DNA of 64,000 bases from Cladocopium goreaui (Eukaryota; Sar; Dinophyceae; Suessiales; Symbiodiniaceae), in contig CAMXCT020002001.1 in the NCBI GenBank assembly GCA_947184155.2, positions 848,501 through 912,500 on the forward strand, written 5' to 3'. How positions within the stretch are numbered: position 1 is the stretch's first letter; each line of letters begins with the position of its first letter. The notes under the pieces were generated by a model that worked only from the letters and a program-made list of their open reading frames with translations, ran no database searches and was not told where the DNA came from. The position numbers and the translations under genes are program-made. Below, piece by piece: positions 9,118 to 19,994 of this stretch.

Positions 9118-9225
9118 TACCCTCTGGTAATTTAACATAGCTATTGAAAATGGCCATAGAAATAGTGAGTTTTCCCATTAAAAATGGTGATTTTCCATAG
9201 CTATGTTAGTTTAAACCAGAGGGTA
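9118..9225. mobile_element. Family A element
   Basis: TACCCTCTGGTAATTTAAC left end, TTAAACCAGAGGGTA right end; inside the intron between exons 9238-9325 and 8947-9046. Confidence 0.85.
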
Positions 9226-9237
9226 GATTGTTTTCAC

Positions 9238-9325
9238 CCGTTTTCCGCCCAGTTTGGGGGATCTCCAGAACGCCCCCGAGCCATCCCCGGGGTATCCTCC
9301 TCCAGGGGACGCTTACTCATGACCT
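9238..9325 (-). CDS. Exon (gene I)
   Basis: Reads VMSKRPLEEDTPGMARGR then SGDPPNWAEN; donor GTGAAA. The frame stays open upstream to about 9400 (SPGAQAE), so the acceptor CAAGCAG is a guess. A competing frame uses a GTAAGC donor at about 9313. Confidence 0.5.
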
Positions 9326-9543
9326 CTGCTTGCGCTCCAGGGGACCCCGGGGACGGTGGTGTGGTTGGACGGTGCCGTTTGTTTCATCGTGTGCCACCAG
9401 GATGCTTCACGGTTGTGAAGGATGATATGACATTGACATATATGTTTGATATTATATATATATACCCAAGAATATGATTTACTTCATATTTAATTATGTC
9501 CAAGTTGCTAGGGTTTCCAAGACTATAGCACAGAGCTGGTTTC

Positions 9544-9665
9544 ATGGAGGTTTCCGAAGTCAAGGGGCCAAGGGGGTACCCCCTTGACATCATCCAAGTC
9601 ATTAAACCATTTTAGTGAATTGAAACCCACGGTGACTCGGGGATCCCCTATTTTAAGACACCCCA
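9544..9665. mobile_element. Family I element
   Basis: ATGGAGGTTTCCGAAGTC, then ATCATCCAAGTCATTAAAC, GGTGACTCGGGGATCCCC and TTTTAAGACACC; same order of blocks as at 49551-49668. Confidence 0.6.
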
Positions 9666-9703
9666 TCATAGCTTTCTCCCTACTAGTCGGACTTCTCAGA
9701 TAC

Positions 9704-9756
9704 GCAGACTTCCAACCTTTCTCGGACCTCTACAAAACTTCGGGTCCTCTCAACGA
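9704..9756 (-). CDS. Exon candidate
   Basis: Acceptor GAATAG, donor GTATCT. Reads VERTRSFVEVRERLEVC. Charged helix, no domain recognised. Confidence 0.45.
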
Positions 9757-9899
9757 CTATTCATGCACTCAAAAAGTGACACTTCATTCCTCTCTGGTGA
9801 TCTCACATATGACCATAAACATCCATAAACGCACCATCCCCCAGGAAAATCACAATTTTTATAGGTGGTATGTTTACCATTCCCAGTCATGGGTTGGTT

Positions 9900-10018
9900 T
9901 TACTGGTAAACATACAAAAAACATACAAAAAACGATCGAAAATCACCATCTATTGAATAGGTAAATAATCTATAAATGGGCCATATGTTCCATAGCTATG
10001 TCAAATTACTGAAGGGTA
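9900..10018. mobile_element. Family A element, degenerate
   Basis: Left TACTGGTAAACATAC, right AAATTACTGAAGGGTA; interior words of family A. Confidence 0.5.
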
Positions 10019-10093
10019 GACCGCCTGACTTGGATTCAAACAAAAAAAAACATCACACAGAGCCGCCAGTGTTTCAAGGATGGTAGATATAGA

Positions 10094-10197
10094 TACCCTC
10101 TGGTAATTTAACAGTTTGCTATGGAAAATCACCAGGTTTCTATAGGTAAATCAACTATTTCTATGGAAATTTTCAATAGCAAAGTGGTAAATGTTAA
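10094..10197. mobile_element. Family A element, right end decayed
   Basis: TACCCTCTGGTAATTTAAC left end; right end GCAAAGTGGTAAATG. Confidence 0.65.
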
Positions 10198-10217
10198 CAG
10201 TGATTCACAATGGTTAA

Positions 10218-10329
10218 CTGCTTGGTGTTTGAGCCCACCCCTCTGAAAAAGGATGGACGAATCGTCAGTTGGGATGATGACATTCCCAACTGGAAAGTCA
10301 TAAACTTCGTGTTCCAAAGCACCAACCAG
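10218..10329. mobile_element. Family B element
   Basis: CTGCTTGGTGTTTGAGCCC left end, CAAAGCACCAACCAG right end. Confidence 0.75.
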
Positions 10330-10381
10330 TTATTAGTTATATGATCATATAACCATTATTTAAGCACTAGCCACACTATAT

Positions 10382-10432
10382 CCACCAACCACCAACCAGA
10401 TAATGTTCCAAAGCACCAACCAGATCATGTGT
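10382..10432. mobile_element. Family B fragment(s)
   Basis: Two stacked right ends (ACCACCAACCAG, GCACCAACCAG). Confidence 0.6.
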
Positions 10433-10482
10433 TCCAGATCTGTTCCAGGTTTCCATAACTCTTCGTCTATGACTTGGGCTTG
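10421..10482 (-). CDS. Exon candidate
   Basis: Acceptor GGTATAG; reads QAQVIDEELWKPGTDLEHMI. Donor CTG|GTTGGTG is the end of the adjacent family B sequence. A longer frame over 10376-10594 competes. Confidence 0.45.
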
Positions 10483-10784
10483 CTATACCAGTCCCTTGGC
10501 ATCTTGTTGGAATCAAGTTGGCTCCCCTACGATTCCCACTGACAGATGACGATCCAGTCAGTAACTCGTCAGTAACCATATACTTATAACTCATTTATAT
10601 ACGGAAAAAGCTCGAATACTCACTGCCACCAGGTTACAGTATATCTGTCTTTGTAAAAATACCCTGTTTTTCTGATTCCATTAATCATCATTAATCCCTG
10701 CCCCTAAAAAAACATTACCCCCAAAACGAAACCATGGGACATCTTGGGACCTACTGACACCACTGGGCTCCATCCCCACTCCAC

Positions 10785-10869
10785 CTGAACCGTAGCAGCA
10801 AAAGGAATAGCAGCTAGACGCACTGAGAGCCAGCGAACCACGTCAAACATGGCACGGTTCGGGGGAAAT
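10785..10869 (-). CDS. Exon candidate
   Basis: 85 nt. Acceptor TTTCATGAG, donor CAG|GTGGAG. Reads FPPNRAMFDVVRWLSVRL then AAIPFAATVQ. Part of a 121-codon open frame extending to 11069 (KLFDPQWPTVAHPT upstream), so the exon may be longer. Confidence 0.55.
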
Positions 10870-11113
10870 CTCATGAAAGTTGGAAAAAACCATAGGAAAA
10901 CCATTTTGGAAATCAGCGGGAAATCCCACTGATTAAGAAAAATCGTAAAATCTGTGAGCAGGACATGTTCACTTGCCATCTTTGATTGCCGGAGGGTAAT
11001 CATATTACAACAGTTGCACGTGGGATGGGCCACTGTGGGCCACTGTGGATCAAAAAGTTTTTGACCCATCGGACACCCTAAGATTTTGCTTATCTTTCAT
11101 CCTGAATCAGTAT

Positions 11114-11228
11114 TACCATCTGGTTATGACTAAGTTAGCCATGGAAAATCACCATGCTATTTATAGGTAAACCATCTATTTCTATGGGCCATCTATACCA
11201 TGGCTATGTTAGTCATAACCAGAGGGTA
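11114..11228. mobile_element. Family A element
   Basis: TACCATCTGGTTATGAC and GTCATAACCAGAGGGTA: the arms are changed together relative to other copies. Confidence 0.8.
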
Positions 11229-11588
11229 ACCAATTTCAATGCTATCCCCTTCTGTCTTCGGAGTACCCAATTTTGACCCATCGCCATAACCCCCCTATCA
11301 TCTCAAGTGAAACGGCGGCCGAAGAAATGTTTGTTGTTACTTCTGTCCCATGTTCTAGTTTATAATAGTTTATACCATCTTATGCCCTGCTGTAAACGTT
11401 TACATGTGGAAAACCCACCATTCGTAGATCATTTTGGGAAACCAATGGAAACCATGCGTTTTTTCCACATCTTTTTGTATGTTGACCCTAGGATAGATAC
11501 CAAACATCCAAGGACTATATTTCCTTTAAAAAAACTTAGATGAACCCGAGGAAAATGTAGGTTGTTTCCATTCATGGACATAACAATT

Positions 11589-11690
11589 GATATCATAATT
11601 TCCGTGATCATATTATCATGTAAAATATTGATATCATATAAAGATCACGGAAATTATGATTTCCGTGAATGATATCATAAGATCCATGAT
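11589..11690. repeat. Inverted repeat
   Basis: ATAATTTCCGTGATC at 11595 pairs with GATCACGGAAATTAT at 11643; a further half-copy follows. The rest of 11430-11800 is AT-rich without recognisable content. Confidence 0.75.
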
Positions 11691-11802
11691 GGTTGTTGAT
11701 AAATTCCAAGCATGTATATCTTTATATGTCATATTTGGTGATTTTCGAAATTTCTCAGTTGGTGAAAATCATCCATATGATCATATGGAAACGAGTTGAA
11801 GA

Positions 11803-11915
11803 TACCCTCCGGTAAACGTTTACGTAACTAATTATGGAAAATCACCATGTTTAATGGGTAAATCCACTATTTCTATCGCCATGTTCAATAGCTATTTTGA
11901 CATAACCAGAGGGTA
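11803..11915. mobile_element. Family A element interrupting an open frame
   Basis: TACCCTCCGGTAAACG left end, ATAACCAGAGGGTA right end. Removing it plus one TA fuses minus-strand KPQILLSVDQAHFLVL to HIFNSFPYDHMDDF in frame. Confidence 0.75.
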
Positions 11916-12047
11916 TGTAGCACCAAAAAATGCGCTTGGTCAACGCTGAGCAAAATCTGTGGCTTCATGGCTTCATGGGTCCTCAAAATTTGACGATCCA
12001 ATGTCATGGCTATATCCCAACAACAGCAATTATCCCAACAACAAATA

Positions 12048-12155
12048 TACTCTGGTAAACTAACATAGCTATGGAAAATCACCATCTTTAATTGGAAAAA
12101 AAAAAACTATAGATGGTCCATTTTCAATAGCTATGTGTGTCATTACCAGAGGGTA
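12048..12155. mobile_element. Family A element interrupting an open frame
   Basis: TACTCTGGTAAACTAAC left end, CATTACCAGAGGGTA right end. Lies in the same long minus-strand frame (up to 12482) as copy 11803-11915; whether that frame is coding is unclear. Confidence 0.75.
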
Positions 12156-12659
12156 AATCAGTAAATGATCCCAACAACATATCCAACAGCCTTCACCCAA
12201 CACTTTTCTCGCGCAACGACTTTCGATCGTCACCTGCACCGTTGGAATCCTGCAGGAGGCAAGGTGGGACAGCAGGAACATTTCGGATGGAAAGACACAA
12301 AATTGGAGCCTAAACCGACAGAACTCATTCAAAGATATATTTTGACCTTGTTCTTCAAGAATTCTTAAACAATGGATATCTAATTGGATATACTTATGAT
12401 ATCTAAATTTATGAAGAACTATTGCAGCGCAAATGGCATGGAAGCAAGAAACAACAAAGATAGTGGATCTCAAAGCACCCAAAGATATGCAAACCTCTGT
12501 TTTTCATCCACGAAAAAAATAGGATAATTTGGCCAGAAAAAATGGCCATAGAAGCGGTCATTTTCCATATGCCCATGCATTTTCGTCACCCAGAATTTTC
12601 ACATGTTGGGATTCTGCTCATTAGATGTGCATCCCAGTTGGTAAATGGTTTGGGATGTA

Positions 12660-12868
12660 TACATATATATATATTTAGATAACCCACAGAAGTGTGGATG
12701 TACTTCAATATAAATGTGTATATTACATATATATATATTATGTATTATATATATATATATATATTTCTTTTATATATATATATATATTTCTTTTATATAT
12801 ATATATATTTCTTATATATATATATATTTCTTATATATATATATACATAGATAGATATATATACATAC
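12660..12868. repeat. TA microsatellite with TTTCTT interruptions
   Basis: Runs of (TA)n broken by TTTCTT. The Tyr/Ile-rich frame over it is meaningless. Confidence 0.9.
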
Positions 12869-13009
12869 TGAACTGTTTGCCTGGAATGCAACCTCAATGA
12901 TCCTCTATGATGCCTAAAGGTTATTCACTGGAGTTGGTGATTTCTCAGCACCAACTCAGGTATGACTGCTATTGCCCTTTAGAAGTGAAGCCAATTCACA
13001 TTTAATCGC

Positions 13010-13092
13010 CGGTAAACATAAAAAAAATATTGAAAAGGGCAATTTTTTTATGGGAAAACTCACTATAAATGACCATGTTCAATAGCTATGTT
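13010..13092. mobile_element. Family A half element
   Basis: CCGGTAAACATAA then interior and CAATAGCTATGTTAG; its right end runs straight into the next copy. Confidence 0.55.
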
Positions 13093-13094
13093 AG

Positions 13095-13208
13095 TACCCT
13101 CTGGTAATTTGTTGCATAGCTATGGAAAATGGTCATAGGAATAGTGGACTTTCCCATGAAAAATGGCGGATCTTTCCATAATTACGTAAACGTTTACCAG
13201 AGGGTAAT
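13095..13208. mobile_element. Family A element
   Basis: TACCCTCTGGTAATTTG to ACGTTTACCAGAGGGTA, inserted into the right end of copy 13010-13092. Confidence 0.8.
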
Positions 13209-13295
13209 CTAGTAATCGCTAACTTATGCTGATTTATCTTGCAAGAATTCCATTTCCTTTGCCTAGAACAGCTAAAGTCATGTTATCCCTCCTAC

Positions 13296-13392
13296 TTGGG
13301 GGGGTGCGGGGTGCAGTTTGGGGTAGTTCATGGGTACAACCATCGGTATAAACCCACCTTCGTTGGGATCTAACCCCCCTTCGTAAGTGTAA
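13296..13392 (-). CDS. Exon candidate
   Basis: 97 nt. Acceptor GTGGCAG, donor CAA|GTAGGA. Reads YTYEGGLDPNEGGFIP then MVVPMNYPKLHPAPPQ; Gly/Pro rich. The upstream intron holds family B copy 13418-13587. Confidence 0.6.
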
Positions 13393-13417
13393 CTGCCACC
13401 CCCAAGATTTACAGCAA

Positions 13418-13587
13418 GCCTGAGCCACCCCTCTGAAAAATATGAGTTCGTCAGTTGGGAGGATTCATATTTTTTTAAAAAATGGATTCTTTTAGAATAA
13501 TCATCCCAATATATGGATTTTTTTTGGAACATATTCTTCCCAATATATGGATTTGTTTTAAAAAAAATGTTCCAAACCACCAACCAG
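13418..13587. mobile_element. Family B element, expanded
   Basis: Hallmark ACCCCTCTGAAAAATATGAG, right end CCAAACCACCAACCAG; internal duplication of CCCAATATATGGATTT. Confidence 0.7.
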
Positions 13588-13770
13588 TTAAGAACTATGT
13601 CTGCTATAGTCCACAGCCCTCAAATGATTGGTCAATCATTTAGGGCCTAGTTTTTTTTTGAAAATGATTCACGATCATAACAAGCCTCCCAACGCCAACG
13701 TGCTTCCCCGCTCCAAAAAAAGAGCGCCTAACCTAAGACATCCATCCTTCCAAGACTGTTTCAACAGAGA

Positions 13771-13874
13771 TACCCTCTGGTAAACTAACATAACTATGGA
13801 AAATCACCATTTTTAATGGGAAAATCCACAATAAATGGTCATTTTCAATAGCTATGTTAAATTACCAGAGGGTA
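13771..13874. mobile_element. Family A element
   Basis: TACCCTCTGGTAAACTAAC left, AAATTACCAGAGGGTA right. Confidence 0.85.
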
Positions 13875-14162
13875 TGAGATATGTTTCTCCATTGTTCATC
13901 AGTTTTTATCAGTCACCAAGGACCAAGGTTATCTATAGCATTTCAGCCCTGGAAAGGGTCAGTTTTTTCGGGAAAGATCTCAATCCTCCATCCACAACTG
14001 GATCCCACGTTACCCAAAGCTAAGGTCTAGATCTTATTCATCTGAGTAAATCTGAATAAAATCTGATTGATTCATTTGATTCTGATTTTTTTTTCTCACT
14101 TTGGGTGTTCCGAACGAAGATCGTCTCAAATCTTCCCTCTGCAAACCCAGAATTCGCCTCAC

Positions 14163-14244
14163 GTGAGTCGAGCCAAAGGCTCCTGCTTATCCCAAAGGGC
14201 GATGGACCCCGAGCGCCAAAGGACGATCATCCAATAAATTGGGG
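14163..14244 (-). CDS. Exon candidate beside a family D element
   Basis: 82 nt. Reads PIYWMIVLWRSGSIALW then DKQEPLARLT, donor GTGAGG. The acceptor GGAAAG is the end of the palindrome 14245-14360. A second frame is also open, so frame is not certain. Confidence 0.5.
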
Positions 14245-14360
14245 CTTTCCATAGCCATGGGGGAACCCCTAAATCATCATCCATTTTTGGCAATGGGATT
14301 TTCCCATGGAAAATCCCAAAAAAACACCTTTTTAAGGGATACCCCCATTTAAGGAAACCC
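14245..14360. mobile_element. Family D-like palindrome
   Basis: CTTTCCATAGCCATGGGGG to ATACCCCCATTTAAGGAAAC. Confidence 0.5.
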
Positions 14361-15139
14361 CCAAATAGCTAATGGCAGTTTTGGAGCCCGATCGTTGATG
14401 TTCCCAGCCCGGGAAGCGCAAGTGGTGCTCGGGCAAAAATAAGCATCGTTTGGGGGTCGTCAAGTGTCAAAAGACATCATGCCGAGAGTATCCAAGAGTC
14501 AGGTTTGAAGACCTTAAAATAAGATCTATGAGATATCTACTTTTCAAAACTCACGTAGCACCTAAAGTACACGAAACAAATGAAATGAACATATGAAATT
14601 CCACTGGGTACCCGCCCCAACAGATTTCATGTATTGGTACGGGGGATCTTTCCTTGAAAGGGGTCACGGTGTTTCTGAGTGACGGGGTGCCCCAAAAAAA
14701 CATGGTTGAATGGTCGAGATCATCATTTTCTCGTGGTTCACTGTAGAGTAGTGGTCAGCAAATGATGTAAATCCATAACTGAGCCATCAAAAATACCCTG
14801 ATCCCATCCTGTTATACTGGTTGACCAATATGTTATCCTATCATCGGCTATAATGATCCTGAATAAGCAAGGGCAGTTAACACCCCCCTACATTGACCAA
14901 TCAACCATTAATCAATCATCAACCAATCATCAGTTCTCAACTTATCCCCTGTTTGGTGGTTAAACAAATATGTTTTATAGTTGATTTCGGATAGAATAGC
15001 CAACCATCCCCGCTATGTAATCACCATTATATACAACTGCAGAATGCCGATATTATATTGCGGCTATAAAACATAATTGGTTGCACAGTTGCATGAAATT
15101 CCTATCATGTGTCTTCTCGTGGATATAACTGGATATGAT

Positions 15140-15625
15140 TTATGACAATATATGTAATATGTGATAAAATATATATAATATAGTATATCTAATATATAAT
15201 ACAATGTATATAATATGTGATACAATATATACATATATATATATATAACATACACATAATATTAGATATATATATATATATGTATACACATAATATTATA
15301 TATGACATATATATTATATAAATATGATATATACATACATGACATACGTATTATATAAATATGATATAGATATATATATATATACATTACATATATATAT
15401 ATATTGTATATATTATATATATAATATTATATATATTATAATGTATATATATATATATTTATTATCATTATATATTATTAAATAATAAAATATAATGTTA
15501 TATAATGTAATGTAATATAATATAAAATAATATAATAATATTATATATATATGTATATACATTTATTATAATATTATATATATAGTGTATAATGTGTATA
15601 TATATTATAATGTGTATATATACAT
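15140..15625. repeat. TA-rich satellite
   Basis: Long irregular (TA)n with ATATTATATA words; no coding content. Confidence 0.9.
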
Positions 15626-15894
15626 TGCATCCCAACTATAGTGTTAGTAACCATATCGATACCTCATGTATAGATGGGATAACCCGCAAATCGGAAACTT
15701 TCGATCACCTGGGTTATTAGACAGGTCCTTAACGGAAGGATCGAACTGAACCATTAAAAATACCCTCGTTGATTGGTTCTGGCAAGGAGTTATACTGCCC
15801 CGGTTGTTGGGATAAGCAATATGAGTATAGGGATGAATCTGACGACAACTAAAGACATTGTCGCAGTGGAAGATCCTTCCTCCCCAAACAAGAA

Positions 15895-15982
15895 TGGATT
15901 GGTTTAAGGGAAAATCTACAGGAAACCATGGTTTTTACCATCAAATATAGGGCTTTCCTGTAAAATTTCCCATCATCCAATT
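15895..15982. mobile_element. Family C element
   Basis: GGATTGGTTTAAGGGAAAAT pairs with ATTTCCCATCATCCAATTC; centre GGGCTTTCCTGTAAA. Confidence 0.7.
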
Positions 15983-16118
15983 CTATGAAAACAAGAATGG
16001 GGAGTGGCTATACAATGAAAAGGAAGTAATTATAATTGTACTGAGGCGTTGCAGATTATAGTGTACAGGCAAAGGGCGAATTAACCCATATGGGACACCT
16101 ATCAAGCAACTAGTATTT

Positions 16119-16262
16119 CATCAATGGGAATTCCAGGATCCTAAAATGGAGGTACGTTAGTACCATATTTTGGGCCATATTTTGTGGGGACCATGAAACA
16201 TGGGCCTTATATATGGTAGGTACCTCCAATCAATCGGTTCCTGTTGCATGGCCATTGATTGC
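16119..16262. mobile_element. Family E element
   Basis: ATCAATGGGAATTCCAGGATC to GCATGGCCATTGAT, with AAAATGGAGGTAC and GGTACCTCCAAT as inner arms. Confidence 0.65.
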
Positions 16263-16311
16263 AGGACTAACGGGGTATGGCTTTGATGGTTAAAAATCAG
16301 CTGACAGAACT

Positions 16312-16499
16312 TACCCTCTGGTAAACAAACATAGTAGCTATTGAAAATGGCCATAGACATAATTAGTTGATTTACCCTTTAAAAAATTGTGAATATTTCC
16401 ATATAAATCACAATTTTCCCATGATGTTCCCATGGTTTTCCCATTAATAGCATGGTGGGTCTTTCCATAGTTTTTTGTTAACGTTTACCAGGCCGGGTA
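16312..16499. mobile_element. Family A element, long, GGCC right end
   Basis: TACCCTCTGGTAAACAAAC left, GTTTACCAGGCCGGGTA right; an internal duplication makes it 188 bp. Confidence 0.75.
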
Positions 16500-16594
16500 T
16501 GTTTCGTGGATTGTTCTTCCTGATTGTTGATATCCCCAATTAATTCTTGGTCATCGTTGGTTACATCCACCAACAAAGGGCGTGAAAGTCGGAC
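16500..16594 (-). repeat. Dispersed ~95-bp repeat, copy 1
   Basis: Near-identical, in inverted orientation, to 62401-62494; both abut the GGCC end of a family A copy. On the minus strand it is open (VRLSRPLLVDVTNDDQEL), but a 4-nt difference shifts the frame in the other copy, so coding status is unsure. Confidence 0.6.
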
Positions 16595-17063
16595 GTCGTG
16601 AGGGGATATTCCCGTGGAAATTCCTGGTGTTTATCGTGGAAAATCCCATATAATCACCCCAAAACTCATGATAAATTTTATCATGGGAAGCTAAAAATGA
16701 TTTAAACAATTACAAATAGAACATTAAAATGATTTTTGAAATTACAAAAAAAATGAAAATGATTTAAAACATGACAAATAATTGATAATAACTGGTGGTA
16801 CCCCCATGACTTAGGACACCTCCATCGCTCAACTGCTGCAGCCCACGCTCCTCAAAGTCCTCTGGCCGCGGCAGTTCCTTCACAGCTTCATCCTCGCGGA
16901 GAGAAATATCATGGGAATACTATGGGAATAGAATGGGAATTAATATACTGTGTATATATATATTATATCATATGTATATATATATATATAAGGTCCCAAT
17001 CAAAATTGGAGTGTAAAAAGTACATGTTTACTGCTTTTGGTGGATAAAAACCGGTAAGAAAAC

Positions 17064-17125
17064 CGGTAAGTAGCGAAGCCCCCGGGACTTCATCACGTAG
17101 AAAACATGGGTAATACCAGCGTTGA
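17064..17125 (-). CDS. Exon candidate
   Basis: 62 nt. Acceptor ATCCTCAAG, donor GTTTTC. Reads NAGITHVFYVMKSRGLRYLP. Confidence 0.5.
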
Positions 17126-17167
17126 CTTGAGGATGATCCATTCAGGAGGAAGATCAATCGATAAGAC

Positions 17168-17273
17168 TACCCTCTGGTAAACGTTTACATAGCTATAGAA
17201 AATCACCATTTATAATAGGTAAATCAACTATAAATGATCATTTTCAATAGCTATGTTAGTTTACCAGAGGGTA
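17168..17273. mobile_element. Family A element
   Basis: TACCCTCTGGTAAACG left, GTTTACCAGAGGGTA right. Confidence 0.85.
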
Positions 17274-17815
17274 AACAACGTGTATACCCAAGACATCCAA
17301 ACATCTATACAGGGATATCATGATATATATCAATGTCCGGCATATGTCCGAGATTAGCCAAGTACAAGGTAAGTTGTGTCCGGCATATGTACGATACAAC
17401 AAAATCATAAGTGGACAGAAAACAGAAAATCGGTAGTGGAAAGATGTGGAAAGGTACAAAATCGCTTTATAAGCTGAATATGTAGACAGGTCGGTGGATG
17501 AATAAATTCAATATTATTCAATAGATCAAAGAAACAGAGTCAACCATCCATTCATCAACACTTACCCAACCATTATTACAACCACTATTTTCGGATCACC
17601 GGGCTTAAAATTCATTCAGCTCCCAGTAGGATATCCACCTGTTAGCGTCCCCACTGTTCTGTTTTGAGGATTCCTACCCAGATGGTGCTTGAATATATGC
17701 ATCCAAGTTAGTAATTGCTTCACTTCCATGTGAAAAAAACAAACAAACATACATGTATCACCATACACACAAGCCACATCTTCAGATGTCTTAAAATGGG
17801 GATACCCCCCAATTT

Positions 17816-17926
17816 TATCAATGGCCGTTCTAGGAACCTATGTAAGGAAATATCCCCACAAAAATATGGACTTATCTGGTACTAACGTACCTCCATTTTA
17901 GGATCCTGAAATTCCCATTGATTTTA
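17816..17926. mobile_element. Family E element, opposite orientation
   Basis: ATCAATGGCCGTTCTAGG to CTGAAATTCCCATTGAT, containing GTACCTCCATTTTAGGATCC. Confidence 0.65.
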
Positions 17927-18498
17927 TCATCCAAACTTAGACTATCTCTTAGTATTGAAACAACCATGGTGACTTGGGGATTCCCACGGACGGGATGCGG
18001 CTTAAAATTCATGGGATCCCGACCCACGGACGCTGGCGTAATACGCCTTCCTCGGTGAAAATGGTGTAGCACCAGCAAGTCATGTGGAGTATTTCTACCA
18101 AAAAAAATGGTTTTAAGAACCAATATAAATGGGATATAATTGGGATATGTTTTTTGTGATATATATTTACAAAAAAGTGAAGTTTTATTCTAGAGTTTGA
18201 GATATATTTCCGGATTGTGGTGATTTTTTTGGAACCAGCTCAAAATCTGATTCGGTTTTAGCATTTTGATCAGCATCCAATGATGGTTTTTAAACCATCC
18301 AAACCGTCGGGGATCAAAATCAGTATCCCATTTTGGGACGAACGATTTTAAATCATGGAGATTTGTGACAAAAAAACCTGGAAAAAAGTGGGGTGGCTTC
18401 AACAATGGAAAATGATACCTTGGAATAATGGTTTCACGAAAAATAGTGCAAGCTTGTGGTGATTACAACTATGATCTTCGATGAATGTTAATGAATGT

Positions 18499-18603
18499 TA
18501 CCCTCTGGTAAATAAACATAGACCCTGAAAATCACCAATTTTTAATGGAAACTAGTCTTCCAACCCCTATCTGCCAGGGTCTATGTTAATTTACCAGAGG
18601 GTA
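18499..18603. mobile_element. Family A element with replaced centre
   Basis: Both ends intact, but the centre carries CATAGACCCTG / CAGGGTCTATG, a matched change in both arms. Confidence 0.8.
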
Positions 18604-18872
18604 GATGGGTGATAACTTTGCAGTTGGTAAAAAGCTGGAAAAGCCAACCAAAAATGCTGGGCTTCATCGCTACTTGGACCATCCTACGAGCTCGCAAGCA
18701 ACTCCCATGGGATACATCGCAACTGATCTTTCCCATGCCTGGGTGTATCTTATGTATATATATATAATGATATCTGCTGGTAGAAGGCCCCCCGCCAAGT
18801 TGTGTTGTTGCTTTGTTTAAAACTCCATCTAACTATCTATATACTATGTATATGCATATATATATATATATT

Positions 18873-18976
18873 CTGGTTGGTGGTTTCAACCCCTCTGAAA
18901 AATATGAAAGTCAATGGGAATGATTATTCCATATATAAAATGGAAAATAAAAATCATGTTTGCAACCACCAGTCAG
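18873..18976. mobile_element. Family B element
   Basis: CTGGTTGGTGGTTTCAACCC left, GCAACCACCAGTCAG right. Confidence 0.75.
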
Positions 18977-19075
18977 TAATATATCATAATATATCTAATC
19001 ATAGTAATGGAAAATAGTACCTAATGGTTTACTCACCAGATGGTACAGTTAGTACTAACCAGATATATATATATA

Positions 19076-19190
19076 TACTCTCTGGTTATTTAACATAGCC
19101 ATGGAAAATGGCCCATTTATAGATGATTTTCCCATTAAAGCCCTCATTTATAAGGGATTTTCCATGGCTATGTTAAATGACCAGATGGTA
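19076..19190. mobile_element. Family A element
   Basis: TACTCTCTGGTTATTTAAC and GTTAAATGACCAGATGGTA. Confidence 0.8.
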
Positions 19191-19278
19191 TGTCAAATGA
19201 GTCTAGCTTTCTGAATCTTGGAACTCTTTCACTTTCAAGGTCATGCAACAACATCAAGTCACCCACCAAGCTCTACAC

Positions 19279-19359
19279 AACTCTGCCAGCCCGGCGAGGC
19301 TCGGTCGCATGGCGAGCCGTTTTGCATCCCATGGTATTTTTGGACGCAGAAAAATCACA
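19279..19359 (-). CDS. Exon candidate
   Basis: 81 nt, 27 codons. Pyrimidine-rich acceptor TTTTTACATCAG, donor GTGTAG. Reads CDFSASKNTMGCKTARH then ATEPRRAGRV. Confidence 0.45.
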
Positions 19360-19542
19360 CTGATGTAAAAACATATTGAAGCCGCAGCCTGGACATGCAA
19401 AAGCTACTCTCATATAATATATATAAATATATATACTATACTCATTTAAAATAATAAGAATCACACATTTCATACTCTAGCAAGACTCTACCAAGTTTGT
19501 TTGCCAGCGCTAGTTTTGACCACCGATCCTCACGGTTGGTCA

Positions 19543-19630
19543 AAAAAACTCTTCTGGCAACGCGCAACGCTGTGTGGCCTGCCTTTCCCCGGAGGTCAGG
19601 CTTCCACCATCCAGGGCAAAAGTTGGCCAC
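19543..19630 (-). CDS. Exon candidate, frame ambiguous
   Basis: GC-rich island with a GTGAGG donor near 19543. Two frames are open: GKAGHTALRVARRVFLTN and GRPHSVARCQKSFFDQP. Confidence 0.35.
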
Positions 19631-19878
19631 TGACCATGCGATGATTTCATGGGTTATGGGAGTTCACCAACTACACAGACATAATTTGGATATACTTGGG
19701 AACACCAAGTTACTGTAATGATTTGGGAGCGCCAATAATAGAAAAAATGGTGATAAACCATCAAAATTGGGACATATCAGCAAGTTAATGTTACCAATCA
19801 TAGATTCCTGGCAATATCAAGGTTCGATTTCCTACGTTGTCCATGCACCATTGGATAGCGGGCTCCAAGTATGGATAC

Positions 19879-19994
19879 AAGGTGACCCTAGATAGCTAAG
19901 TTGACTTATAACTTGGCTAACTAGGGTTTATGGGTGAAAGAACTATAGTTAATAGATTTATAACCAACTTATAACAGGGGGGGCTCACATTGTA
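19879..19994. mobile_element. Family F element
   Basis: AGGTGACCCTAGATAGCTAAG with TTATAACCAACTTATAAC pairing arms around a GGTTTATGGGTG centre. Confidence 0.55.

Larger units (their letters stand above)
370..9325 (-). other. Gene model I: multi-exon minus-strand gene(s), product unknown
   Basis: About 25 exon candidates lie here on the minus strand, each a short protein-like frame between an AG acceptor and a GT (rarely GC) donor. Phases agree at most consecutive joins (for example 9238 to 9046, 8752 to 8670 to 7752 to 7597 to 7038 to 6795, 4571 to 4519 to 4291 to 3906, 2587 to 2172 to 1503 to 1001, 596 to 480), which random open frames would not do. The last exon has an in-frame stop at 370-372. 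It could be one large gene or two: exon 4571-4631 contains an ATG near its start. I recognise no domain; the protein has hydrophilic, charged and some amphipathic stretches. Introns are filled by repeat families A, B, D and G. Confidence 0.65.

Noticed and set aside
16312-16594. Apparent in-frame TRPEG scar beside VRLSRPLLVDVTNDDQEL
   Set aside because: The flank is a dispersed repeat (also at 62401-62494) with a frame-breaking difference; coding status too unsure to count as a case.
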